Assembly: GCA_021821465.1 (NCBI GenBank)
Contig: JAKACM010000033.1
Coordinates: 1 to 40,518 of the forward strand
Direction: 5' to 3'
Origin: Bacillota bacterium
Lineage (GTDB): Bacteria > Bacillota > Sulfobacillia > Sulfobacillales > Sulfobacillaceae
DNA: 40,518 nucleotides
A model generated the notes under the pieces. It saw only the letters and a program-made list of their open reading frames with translations. It searched no databases and was not told where the DNA came from. Below, piece by piece: positions 1 to 7,997 of this stretch. Every line of letters begins with the position of its first letter. Within the stretch, counting starts at the first letter, position 1. A program made the translations under genes and the position numbers.

Positions 1-62
1 TCACGGGGCCATTCGTCTCCCAGCTCTCCCATAATCCGTATATAATACAGGAAAGATCCCTT

Positions 63-87
63 AACCCCTTGCTACGCAAGGGGTTTT
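63..87. terminator. Strong hairpin, probable transcription terminator
   Basis: A 10-bp perfect inverted repeat (AACCCCTTGC / GCAAGGGGTT) with a 3-nt loop is followed by a short T run on the plus strand. It has the shape of an intrinsic terminator, probably for a gene lying left of the window. The remaining bases up to about 245 show no gene; a TATAAT-like hexamer at 41-46 has no convincing -35. Confidence 0.6.
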
Positions 88-245
88 CACTTTTCTTGGC
101 CGCTAACTAGGAAAGTTCCGCTAGGATAGTCATCTTGGGGAGCGTCGATTCCACCAACTTTTTTTGGCAGACATAACCCTTTGACCTCGTGTCGCAGGAG
201 GTGAGTTAATTTTGAATTTGGTGTGACGCTAACTTTCGTCAACTA

Positions 246-267
246 CTCCCATCTATAGAGGTGGGAG
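246..267. repeat. Right-end hairpin of the tnpB element
   Basis: CTCCCATCT pairs with AGGTGGGAG across a 4-nt loop (one T-G pair). It lies about 95 bases past the tnpB stop, which is the normal place for an IS605-type right-end hairpin and the 3' part of a TnpB guide RNA. The stem resembles the hairpin at 1538-1559 on the other side of the gene. Confidence 0.6.
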
Positions 268-360
268 CTTGTATCTCCCCAGAAGTACGAGTGACTTTCG
301 TCTCCTTCCTTAAGTTGGGGATACTTCGTGGGGTGATTGACAACACCCCGGCCACACAGG

Positions 361-1461
361 TCATGCCGATGTGGTCACTGCCACCAGGTACTCGATTCCC
401 TTACGGTGCAGATTCATTCCACCAATGCGGTCATCATTGGACCGATAATGGCAGTTCTGACACGTAAACCGATGATGTTTCTTATGGCGATGGCCTTTCT
501 CGGTGTGACCACATTTGGGATACGCCTGCGAGGTATAATGCGGATCCACCACCATCACTTTCGATTGTGCTTATGCGGCCTTGTACGCAATCTGCCGCAG
601 TTGATAATAGGCCCAGGAGACGAATTCGTAGCGATGGCGTTTTTGCACTTTTTCGGTTGCGCCCCGCACGCCTGTTAACTCTTCCAGCACAAACAGCGTA
701 TGCGCTCCATACCGTTCGACGAGTGCCTTGCTGATCTGATGATTGACATCGGTCATCCCACGGGTTTCTCGTTGCCCGATCTGCTTGGGCCGTTGTCTGG
801 CTGAGGGGGTTTGACGTGGTTGCAAATGCCGTCTCAGTTGCTTGTAGTGCGCCCGGCGGCCTTTGATAGACCACGCCTGACCATGAGAATCATAAACGCT
901 GAGGAGAAAATTCACGCCCATGTCCACACCGACAATTTCCTTGATGTGTTCCCATTGGGACTCTAGGGTGCTTTTGGTCATGGGAATATGCAAAAAGAAT
1001 TTTCCGTGTTTATGGACGGTTTTGGCCGTACCAAACGCCCATGTCCCATCGAAGAAGTGTTCCATCTTTTTCGTTGCGAACGGCACTTTGATGCGGCCTG
1101 CCAACGTATTGACGGAAACCACGCCTCGGACCAACGAATAGTCACGGTTCCAAACCAAATCCAACTCGGCTTTCATAAATGTCACCTTCGTCCACTCATG
1201 ACCATTCTCTATTGTGCTTTTGTATCGGGCGATGGCTGTCTTCATGACAGATTGTGCCATTTGCGAACGCAGGCCAAACTGTTCCCGCAATGGGCGGTAA
1301 GTGGCCGTATGCAAACGGGCTTGTACGAGATTTTTTGTGGTGTAAATCACTTCGGAGACATAATTACAACCTTTGCGATACGCCTGTAACGTGTGTTGCA
1401 ACAGCGTTTGCTGCTTCTCAGTGGGCGTGATTTTCACTTTTGCCGTTAAAATAATCTCCAT
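361..1461 (-). pseudogene. tnpB: TnpB (IS605 OrfB) RNA-guided nuclease, interrupted by in-frame stop
   Basis: Read on the minus strand from ATG 1461, the frame encodes an OrfB_IS605/TnpB protein. RuvC-I is seen as VGVDMGVNFLLSVYDSHG, RuvC-II as FVLEELTGVRG, and the C-terminal zinc finger and RuvC-III region as CGHTEKGHRH...FTCQNC...DDRIGGMN. A TAA at 571-573 stops the frame after residue 296. The same frame continues without any shift through the zinc finger to a TGA at 361-363, for 366 codons in all, close to normal TnpB length. The first zinc-finger cysteine is also replaced: SQAYPKCGH where the family has SQxCPxCGH. Two independent lesions make this a pseudogene rather than a read-through gene. 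Family identification is firm; the original codon at the stop is unknown. Confidence 0.85.
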
Positions 1462-1537
1462 GGTTTCACCACCATTTCACTAGACACCGTATATCACATA
1501 TTTAGTGACAACAAGAAGTCGATTACGTGGCCATTCC

Positions 1538-1559
1538 TCCCCCACTTTAGAAGTGGGAG
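1538..1559. repeat. Left-end hairpin of the tnpB element
   Basis: CCCACTT and AAGTGGG (7-bp core, 3-nt loop) with partly paired CTCC/AG flanks lie about 80 bases upstream of the tnpB start. The sequence resembles the hairpin at the other end of the element. Beyond it (1560-1761) no gene is recognised; an open frame on the minus strand (1494-1697) runs through the hairpin and looks like chance or relic sequence. Confidence 0.5.
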
Positions 1560-1761
1560 TATCCTTGCCACATTAGGATGAATCTCTGTCGATCGATCGT
1601 CATCCAAAGTTGCCGCATTCTTTAACCGTACTGTCGGGTGGTGTCCTTTCAGTGCTTGAGCCTGCGATTTTGGGAAACCGGGGAGCTGATTCTTCATTCA
1701 TCGGCACCCGGATAGACATTGACCTAACCGATGGGATTCGAGTGGGCGAACTTGGAACCAA

Positions 1762-3915
1762 TCAAGTCGAACCCGGCCACCAGTTCCATTTTCCCAAAAG
1801 ACGCATGATGGAGGGAACCAGCACCAAGCGAACTACTGTGGCATCAAGCAAAATAGCAATTCCCAGACCGATTCCGAGTTCCTGCATAAACTCTAATCCA
1901 ATCACACCAAAGGCTATGAACACCGTCACCATAATCAAGGCGGCCCCGGTAATGATCCGTCCGGTGTCGGCCAGTCCCCGAGCGATGGCTTCACGATCGG
2001 AGTAATGACTACGGTGATAGTCCATAATTCGGGTTAACAGGAAAACTTCGTAGTCTGTGGAGAGACCAAACAGGACAGAAAAGAGAATCAAGGGGGTGGT
2101 CCAATCAATGGCACCCGCCCCTCTAATCCCTGTAAAATGCGCAGTTATTCCGTCTTGAAAGATGAGAACCAAAAGGCCTGAAGAGGCCAGAACGGACAGA
2201 AAATTCATGACCACCGCCTTGACGGCCAGTGCCAAAGAGTGAAACAGGCGAAAAAGCAAGACCATGGTGGTTAAGGCAATGAGAAAGGCCACCACCGGAA
2301 GCCAATGAAGAATCAAGGCAATAACATCGACGGTATAGGCAACCCCTCCGCCGACCAATACCTGCCCCTTAAATGACGAGTAGTGTAAATTTCTCAGACG
2401 GCGAACCAATGCCTGAGTCCTCTGGGATTCTGCACGAGAATTCGGGAACACGGTCAAGAGAAACACTTTGCGGGAGGGTGACAAAGACCCATGGAACATC
2501 GCCGGGGGCTTAAGATGGAAAGTCGGAGCAGGAAGTGAGGGCAGAACCGGAAGCACTTGATGCACATCGGGTTGCTGTTCAATAAGAGATCGAACCCGTT
2601 GAATCTGATGATAGGACGCCTCGTTATAGAGAGTTGAAGGCTTTCTTAGCACGACCCATAAAGGACTTCCCACTCCGGGGAACGTGTGTTTGAGCCACAA
2701 ATCATAGGTTTGACGGGTCTGAGAAGACGCTGGCAGAGTATCGACTCCCGGATTCCAAAATTTGATAGCGTGGACCGGTAACGCCAAAGTCACCAAAAAT
2801 AGGGCCGATAGGGCGAGTCCAAGACCGGGGCGTTTCATGACGCGACGCGCCCATGATTGCCACCAACGGGTCGGTGTGTCTTGTCTTTGCTTGCGCGGCC
2901 AATCAAGCCATGGGTCCAAAATGACGAGAAGGGCAGGCAATAAGGTGAGTGCGGCTATTACGGTCGCCAAAACGGCGGCCAGGGATCCTAAGGCCATAGA
3001 CCGCATTAAAGGTTGATCAACCAAAAGAATAACCGCAAAAGCACTGGCAACAATGCTGCCGGAAAATAGCACGGCTCGCCCCGCGGTAGCGGCAGCAATT
3101 TGAGCGGAAGACTGGGCGTTATGATCTGTTCTGGCCAGACGGTAACGGTGCACCATTAATAGGGCATAGTCGATTCCAACTCCCAGTCCGATCATGGCTG
3201 CCGCGTCTTCGACTTCGGGGGCTATGGCCATCACGCGGGCGATGAGATCGATTCCGGCCAGTCCGACTGTAATGCCGCCAAAGCCGATGGCCAGGGGGCC
3301 TATAGGGGCGATCAGGCTGCGAAAAATCCAGATTAAGGCCAGTAAAGTGAGGGGAAAGCTCCAGATTTCCGCGGCTTTGAGATCTTTGTTGACCTGAGCC
3401 GTAAAGGATCGTTCTAAGGGGACTAGGCCCGTCAATCCTCCTCGGAGACCTTTAGGGGTCTTCGTCAAGAGAGTACGCAGAGGTTTAACGGCTTTCGTTG
3501 CGGCTAACGAATGGGATGTCGTCTGTGTAAAGAAGACAGTGCCGTACATAACGTGGCCGTCGGGAGATATAACAAGTTCATTTTCCCCAGGAACCCTCTT
3601 CACTCCCGAAACTTTATGCATAGACGTCAAAATGTGCGCCATAGCACGGCGGTAACGCGGTTGGTTGATTTGTCCCTGGGAATAGAACACCACGGTAGCC
3701 GTGGAATTTGCCAATGTGCCAAAATGGTTTTGCACGATGTTTTGCACGTGTTGTGACGGGCTGCCGGGTACGCCTAATCCATCTGTTCTGAATTGTTGCG
3801 ACAAATTTAGCGTTAACGGCAACGCCACAATAAAAACCACAAACCAGATTGCAACAGTGTGCCAGGGATGTTGAATAATCCATTGAGTCATTCTTTCGCG
3901 GTTAAAAGAAGCCAT
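1762..3915 (-). CDS. MMPL/RND-superfamily membrane exporter
   Basis: This 717-aa integral membrane protein belongs to the MMPL branch of the RND superfamily, proton-driven exporters of lipids, surfactants or drugs. The layout is typical: one N-terminal membrane helix (about residues 17-36), a large extracytoplasmic loop, a block of five to six helices, then the same arrangement again. Each half carries the family's G-x3-D-Y proton-relay motif (GLGVGIDYALLMVHRYR in the first, LFGLSTDYEVFLLTRI in the second). Length is normal for the short single-protein MMPL class of Gram-positive bacteria. The start is ATG 3915, with only a weak upstream GCGGAA-type ribosome site. It stands alone on this strand and is divergent from the zinc-ribbon gene at 4441. 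The substrate cannot be predicted. Confidence 0.9.
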   Translation of the reverse strand: MASFNRERMTQWIIQHPWHTVAIWFVVFIVALPLTLNLSQQFRTDGLGVPGSPSQHVQNIVQNHFGTLANSTATVVFYSQGQINQPRYRRAMAHILTSMHKVSGVKRVPGENELVISPDGHVMYGTVFFTQTTSHSLAATKAVKPLRTLLTKTPKGLRGGLTGLVPLERSFTAQVNKDLKAAEIWSFPLTLLALIWIFRSLIAPIGPLAIGFGGITVGLAGIDLIARVMAIAPEVEDAAAMIGLGVGIDYALLMVHRYRLARTDHNAQSSAQIAAATAGRAVLFSGSIVASAFAVILLVDQPLMRSMALGSLAAVLATVIAALTLLPALLVILDPWLDWPRKQRQDTPTRWWQSWARRVMKRPGLGLALSALFLVTLALPVHAIKFWNPGVDTLPASSQTRQTYDLWLKHTFPGVGSPLWVVLRKPSTLYNEASYHQIQRVRSLIEQQPDVHQVLPVLPSLPAPTFHLKPPAMFHGSLSPSRKVFLLTVFPNSRAESQRTQALVRRLRNLHYSSFKGQVLVGGGVAYTVDVIALILHWLPVVAFLIALTTMVLLFRLFHSLALAVKAVVMNFLSVLASSGLLVLIFQDGITAHFTGIRGAGAIDWTTPLILFSVLFGLSTDYEVFLLTRIMDYHRSHYSDREAIARGLADTGRIITGAALIMVTVFIAFGVIGLEFMQELGIGLGIAILLDATVVRLVLVPSIMRLLGKWNWWPGST

Positions 3916-4364
3916 CAGTTTCCGCTATCCATTTTTTCTGTTGTGTGGATCGGCTAGACCTTATTGGTATCCTTCCTTTTATAGAAAAAGTTGGGTCGAA
4001 TAAATCAAAAATGTTTCATAACACCAAACAGTTAATAAATATATCACCGATAAGTCCTAGTCTAATCGATTCGCCATGTCTGTCAATTCCGTTTACCGCG
4101 ATCCATCAGCCAGTCTCATCAAAAGTCCCAATGCCGCCATAACTAAAGCGAGTAGAGAGTACCACAAATTGTGGGAGAATGCTCCGTCGATTTTTGGATT
4201 CGCGAGTCTTTTCTAGGTGTTTCTCTTATTTACAGCCCGTTTTCGGAGTCATGATCACTTTTTTGGTATCATACCCGGGCAGGGGCCGTGAAGGGAATTG
4301 ACAGGCATTAAAGACGGGTTAGAGACAATATTAGAAAAATTTAATAAATTGTCGCGGAGAAATG
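3916..4364. other. Intergenic region between divergent genes
   Basis: About 450 AT-rich bases separate the MMPL exporter from the zinc-ribbon gene. I see no coding frame with a ribosome site. A TTGACA occurs at 4297-4302, but no well-spaced -10 follows it. The only convincing signal is the promoter at 4365-4394. Confidence 0.4.
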
Positions 4365-4394
4365 TTCTCACAACTCAACGAATTGTGATATAAT
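4365..4394 (+). promoter_or_regulatory. Extended -10 promoter of the zinc-ribbon gene
   Basis: A perfect TATAAT at 4389-4394 is preceded by TGA, giving an extended -10 (TGN). A weak -35 (TTCTCA, 4365-4370) sits 18 bases upstream. The predicted start point near 4401 leaves a leader of about 40 bases before the GTG start at 4441. Confidence 0.6.
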
Positions 4395-4440
4395 TCAGCT
4401 AGACCCATATGTGAAGATGTTCACAAAAGGAGGGATAGAT

Positions 4441-4623
4441 GTGGCAAAGTCTCAGTCGTACGAGGAGTTGTGTCCGGTGTGTCACCAATATCCCGTGCGC
4501 CATCAAACTTTGAAACTTACAGGCGATGTCTTCGCCATGTGTGAAAATTATCCGGAGTGTTTCTATGTCAGCCGAATGGAAACTCCGGATCAGGACTGGG
4601 CCTCCATGCTGCCCTCCGCGTAA
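4441..4623 (+). CDS. Small zinc-ribbon protein, 60 aa
   Basis: This short protein has two cysteine pairs. CPVC (residues about 11-14) is followed by a tyrosine/histidine-rich turn, and a later C-x5-C lies in CENYPEC, making a four-cysteine zinc-ribbon-like unit. The stretch KLTGDVFAMCENYPEC resembles the topoisomerase-type zinc finger, where a G-x-F-x-x-C-x-x-Y-P-x-C segment is usual. I choose the GTG at 4441 because AAAGGAGGG (4426-4434) lies 6 bases upstream; an in-frame GTG at 4411 has no such site. The gene is monocistronic, with its own promoter and a downstream hairpin. A nucleic-acid-binding role is an inference from the fold. Confidence 0.7.
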   Translation: MAKSQSYEELCPVCHQYPVRHQTLKLTGDVFAMCENYPECFYVSRMETPDQDWASMLPSA

Positions 4624-4642
4624 GACCTAGGTGATGGTTCTT

Positions 4643-4673
4643 TAAATCCCCTGCCATGAAGACAGGGGATTTA
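4643..4673 (+). terminator. Hairpin after the zinc-ribbon gene
   Basis: TAAATCCCCTG and CAGGGGATTTA form a perfect 11-bp stem with a 9-nt loop, 20 bases after the stop codon. There is no real U tract after the stem, so it may work as a terminator on either strand or mainly as a 3'-end stabiliser. Confidence 0.6.
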
Positions 4674-5334
4674 ATGTGTTCAAAAAGCGCGCAATTTCTT
4701 GTCTGTAATACTGCTTCGTTCAAGCGTAATGGGAGATATCTTTCTTCCTTAAGCTATATCATGGCGGGGTTATGATCACCTGGCGTCTTATGGCGGATCT
4801 CCGCGAGCGTCGACTGGGATCCCTGGGGCATGGCTTTATTGCAGAACAAGTGGTTCGCCATGCCCGGTTCGGCGCATTGGTCTTTGATTCCTCTTAAGTA
4901 TCGCCACACAAGGGAAGTAGGAGAGCATTATGTGCGCAACCTGTCGAGATGCTGAATGCGAGATATATATCTTAAATGATAGTTCCTAGGTTAGGAGCCA
5001 TCTGTCGATGTATGTAGATTTATGAGGGCCAATCATATCGGTGATCTTTGCACCCGACGGTCCTTCTCCTTGGGACATTGAATTCCTTCTTGTTGAAAAT
5101 TAAATGGTGCCGGGTTTCTCACACCATTCGTATGCCCTTCCCCTATGCCGAACATCCTCATTCCAGATAATCTCATATGACCTTGATGAATTGCCTTTTC
5201 CGTTATGGGGCGGTGTCTTGCGGGCGACGACGCCTATGGATACTTGATGTTGTCTCTGCCTTGGTCGAACGCGGTTCACAAGAATCCATTCTCATGAGTT
5301 ATCGGAAATATGGCCGTAGCGTGGCACTAAATAG
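4674..5334. other. Gene-poor stretch with small unassigned frames
   Basis: No recognised gene. Two small plus-strand frames were examined. A 41-aa frame at 4772-4897 (starts MITWRLMADLRERRLG) looks protein-like but has no clear ribosome site. A 60-aa frame at 5177-5359 has no recognisable features. Either could be debris of a lost gene, and neither is supported as functional. Confidence 0.3.
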
Positions 5335-5347
5335 CGACAACTTGTCG
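5335..5347. promoter_or_regulatory. Perfect palindrome upstream of the respiratory operon, possible operator
   Basis: CGACAA-C-TTGTCG is a perfect odd-centred 13-base palindrome, followed after AAAA by a further CGACA half-site. It lies about 325 bases upstream of the Fe-S subunit start. TTGTCG (5342-5347) could also act as a -35 with TAGTTT (5365-5370) 17 bases on. Binding of the LuxR-type regulator encoded at 12384 is a hypothesis only. Confidence 0.35.
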
Positions 5348-5404
5348 AAAACGACATAGGTTCATAGTTTTAATCGCATCAGTGCTCAAAATACCATAGT
5401 TCCG

Positions 5405-5668
5405 GTGAGGGAGATGAGAAAGGGACGAAGGGACCATGTCCACATGGCCGAAATACTCTCGAATACTTGGGGCGGTTCAGTGTCCGGTATCTCTTGGGCT
5501 TCTACAGAGGTTCCTTCGAGCCTTTGGAATCGGGCTCAAGGGTCCTTATGGGAGGCCTTGGGTGCTGATAAGCTGACCCTAAGGCCGTTGAAAATGGTGC
5601 CAAAACCCACGATCGTGGGAATAAACGGGAGGCACGGAATTTCGCGGCCGTTGACTACAAGGGGATGA
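5405..5668 (+). CDS. Possible small leader gene, unknown, 87 aa or fewer
   Basis: An open frame begins at GTG 5405 (alternative ATG 5414) and ends five bases before the start of the Fe-S subunit gene, which is an operon-like position. The putative ribosome site GGTGAGGGAG touches the ATG at 5414, which is too close. The sequence has no motif, membrane segment or recognisable family and is tryptophan- and glycine-rich. It may equally be untranslated leader of the operon. Confidence 0.2.
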   Translation: MREMRKGRRDHVHMAEILSNTWGGSVSGISWASTEVPSSLWNRAQGSLWEALGADKLTLRPLKMVPKPTIVGINGRHGISRPLTTRG

Positions 5669-5672
5669 GAGT

Positions 5673-6746
5673 GTGGAGCCAGAACAGAAACCCGTGGCTC
5701 GGCGGCGCATCTTAGGTCAAATGGCCATCGCTGCTATCAGTTTTTCCGCGGTGGGAACTCTCCTACGGGCTAAAGCTCACGCCCAGTCGCTGCAAGCGCT
5801 GTCGGCGAAGAGCCGCAAGCAATGGAAAGGGGAGAGCCGGGCGCAATTGCAATATTATGGGACCAAGCCGCGTTGGGCCAGCTGGACCGTGCCACAGCTA
5901 AATGTCTCGGACGGATGGTCTGAACCGTCGGGGTGGATGTCAAAGATTGAGAATTCACGGAATTTACCATATATTCATGATAACTTTAACCGACTGTTGC
6001 CGGTAACCAAAGTGCCGCATCACTGGGTTATGGTGATTGACCTGCGTCGGTGTATTGCATGTCAGGCGTGTGTTGTCAGCTGCAAAAGTGAAAACAATGT
6101 CCCGGTAGGTGTTTACCGAACATGGGTACAGGTGGTGGAAACCGGGACGATGGAGCCCGATCCCAACGGATCGGTGGTAACGGACGCGGGAACATTCGAA
6201 CCCAACATCAAGCGTTTCAGTCTACCTCGATTGTGCAACCACTGTGATGCCCCCCCGTGTGTGGAAGTCTGTCCGGTCAAGGCAACCTTTAAACGGGAAG
6301 ATGGTCTGGTCTTGATTGACTACCCCAAATGTTTGGGATGCGGGTACTGCATCAATGCCTGTCCGTATGACGCGCGTTATTTCAATCCTATTCAACAAAC
6401 CGCAGATAAGTGCACATTTTGTGTACAGCGCCTCGACAGAGGGCTGTTGCCGGCTTGTGTGACGTCCTGCGTGGGACGGGCGAGGATCTTCGGAGATCTT
6501 AATGATCCCAATAGCGAAGTGTCTCGGCTGATTGCCGAATATCCAACAACACACCTGAAGTCAACTTTGGGAACAAAACCGCAAGTCTATTATATCGACC
6601 TTGATGGAGTTCTGGCCGAGGATGGAGCGAATACCTTTAATACATTGTATCCCTATGCTGTAGGGACAAACACAGAGGAATATGACGACTTAACGGGCAA
6701 GGTATTGCTTCAGACCCCGACCGGAGGAGAAAGGGGGACTCCGTAA
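5673..6746 (+). CDS. Tat-exported four-cluster Fe-S subunit of a molybdoenzyme (TtrB/PsrB/SrdB-like)
   Basis: This is the electron-transfer subunit of a complex iron-sulfur molybdoenzyme, passing electrons from the membrane subunit to the molybdenum subunit on the outer face. A twin-arginine signal (RRRILGQ, residues 10-16, then a hydrophobic stretch ending near AHAQ) leads the protein. Four ferredoxin-type cysteine groups follow: C127-x2-C-x2-C-x3-C, C188-x2-C-x4-C-x3-C, C220-x2-C-x2-C-x3-C, and CTFC...PACVTSC. This is the DmsB/PsrB/TtrB pattern. At 357 aa it is longer than typical because of an N-terminal extension between the signal and the first cluster. The start is GTG 5673, with AAGGGGA about 7 bases upstream. 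The next gene begins directly after its stop codon, so the two are co-translated. Confidence 0.85.
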   Translation: MEPEQKPVARRRILGQMAIAAISFSAVGTLLRAKAHAQSLQALSAKSRKQWKGESRAQLQYYGTKPRWASWTVPQLNVSDGWSEPSGWMSKIENSRNLPYIHDNFNRLLPVTKVPHHWVMVIDLRRCIACQACVVSCKSENNVPVGVYRTWVQVVETGTMEPDPNGSVVTDAGTFEPNIKRFSLPRLCNHCDAPPCVEVCPVKATFKREDGLVLIDYPKCLGCGYCINACPYDARYFNPIQQTADKCTFCVQRLDRGLLPACVTSCVGRARIFGDLNDPNSEVSRLIAEYPTTHLKSTLGTKPQVYYIDLDGVLAEDGANTFNTLYPYAVGTNTEEYDDLTGKVLLQTPTGGERGTP

Positions 6747-7997
6747 ATGTTGCAAGGGTCTTTGGTTCATTCGGGTTTGGAAAATGTCTATTGGGGATTA
6801 ATGATTGTTACCTATCCCTATATTTCGGGTCTGGTGGCGGGATCGTTTGTGGTGTCCTCACTCAGTCATGTTTTTCATCAAAAATTGTTTGATGAATTGG
6901 CGCCTTTGGCCGTGCTGGTCAGTTTTGCCCTGCTGTTGGCTGCACCCTTAACGGTGCTAGGGGATGCCAGGCAACCGATGAATTTCTGGGAACTCTTGGC
7001 CCGGGGCCACTGGCCGTATTCGCCGATTGCCTTCTTTATCTTGATATGGATGTCTTATATTGTGTTAATGCTCTTTGAATTATACTTTGCATTTCGGGCT
7101 CAAAATGTGCGTCGCTTGGTGCGTAGCCACGGGCAATCACGATTGTACCGGTTTTTGGCTTTGGGCAGCCGAGACGCCAGTCTGGCGAAAGAAAGACGCG
7201 ACAAAAGAATTTTGATGGTGCTTTCTGCGATTGGAATTTTAATGGCCTTTCTGTTTCACGGATATATCGGATTCATTTTTGGATCCACCAAGGCCAGACC
7301 TCTGTGGGCTACCCCACTCATGCCGGTCCTCTTCATTGTGTCGGCCATGGTCTCCGGTATCGCGCTCATGTGGGTGGTTTATGTGCTGACCATGCGATTT
7401 TCTCACCGGCCGATCAATCGGGCGCTCGCACATGGACTGTTGACCTATCTGGTCTTGTTTGTCCTCTTGGATCTCTATATGGACGCAGTTGATTTTCTTA
7501 CCAGCGCCATCCCGGCTTATACTCAAGGGCCCGTTTCCCAAGGATTTCAACGAATCTTGATGTATGGACCCAATAGTTGGATCTACTTCGGATTGCAACT
7601 GGGTGTCGGGCTCGGCATACCCCTTCTGGGATGGGTTATCCCTCCAATCCGCCGCTCTTTGGCAGGCGGTGCCTTAATGAGTCTTGCGGTATTGGTCGGG
7701 GTATATGCCATGCGCTGGGATGTTGTCATTGCAGGCCAAGAACAATCCAAGATTTCCAACAATTTAATTACGACGCAAATACCATGGACAGGATTCGATT
7801 CGGTGCAGACGGTGATTGGAGTCTTCGGGGTCGCATTTGTGGTGTTCATGGTCCTGGCATGGATTTTCCCTTGGCAGGCATGGAACCGAATCGAGTCTTC
7901 AGAGGAAAGCGAAGAGAGACAATCTGCAATCCTTGAGCAATCAGCCCAGGGTGTGCATGGAACCGTAAGCAGTGAAGGAGGTCACGTGATGTCATGA
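6747..7997 (+). CDS. NrfD/PsrC-type membrane quinol-reactive subunit (TtrC/SrdC-like)
   Basis: This 416-aa integral membrane protein has about nine hydrophobic segments and is preceded by the Fe-S gene with no gap (TAA then ATG). Its ribosome site, GGAGGAGAAAGGGGG, lies inside the end of that gene. The penultimate-helix signature MRWDVVIAGQ is characteristic of NrfD/PsrC proteins, which exchange electrons with the menaquinone pool. It would anchor the Fe-S and molybdenum subunits to the membrane. The C-terminal tail (about residues 375-416) is polar and glutamate/serine-rich, more than usual for the family. The stop overlaps the next start as ATGA, so the three structural genes form one tightly coupled unit. 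Confidence 0.85.
   Translation: MLQGSLVHSGLENVYWGLMIVTYPYISGLVAGSFVVSSLSHVFHQKLFDELAPLAVLVSFALLLAAPLTVLGDARQPMNFWELLARGHWPYSPIAFFILIWMSYIVLMLFELYFAFRAQNVRRLVRSHGQSRLYRFLALGSRDASLAKERRDKRILMVLSAIGILMAFLFHGYIGFIFGSTKARPLWATPLMPVLFIVSAMVSGIALMWVVYVLTMRFSHRPINRALAHGLLTYLVLFVLLDLYMDAVDFLTSAIPAYTQGPVSQGFQRILMYGPNSWIYFGLQLGVGLGIPLLGWVIPPIRRSLAGGALMSLAVLVGVYAMRWDVVIAGQEQSKISNNLITTQIPWTGFDSVQTVIGVFGVAFVVFMVLAWIFPWQAWNRIESSEESEERQSAILEQSAQGVHGTVSSEGGHVMS

Larger units (their letters stand above)
246..1559 (-). mobile_element. Decayed IS200/IS605-family element carrying tnpB only
   Basis: A tnpB-type gene on the minus strand (361-1461) is bracketed by two related imperfect hairpins, at 246-267 and 1538-1559. 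IS200/IS605 elements have no terminal inverted repeats or target duplications; they use subterminal hairpins of this kind as left and right ends, so the paired hairpins are the expected boundary marks. No tnpA lies next to this tnpB, so the element would depend on TnpA in trans. The exact cleavage sites cannot be fixed from the sequence alone. A guide (omega/re) RNA would be expected to run from the tnpB 3' end through the 246-267 hairpin. Confidence 0.7.

Noticed and set aside
225-236. GTGACGCTA followed by T-rich sequence recurs near 225, 21594 and 24521, possibly an insertion target.
   Set aside because: The shared core is only 9 bases, found after looking, and two of the three sites have no element next to them.
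1494-1697. A 67-codon minus-strand frame overlapping the IS left-end hairpin.
   Set aside because: It runs through the hairpin, has no ribosome site and no recognised homology; at most a relic.
4992-5010. The 14-mer TAGGAGCCATCTGT occurs here and near 21255, suggesting a dispersed repeat.
   Set aside because: A few exact 14-base matches are expected by chance in 40 kb, and the flanks diverge quickly with stops in the translated frames.
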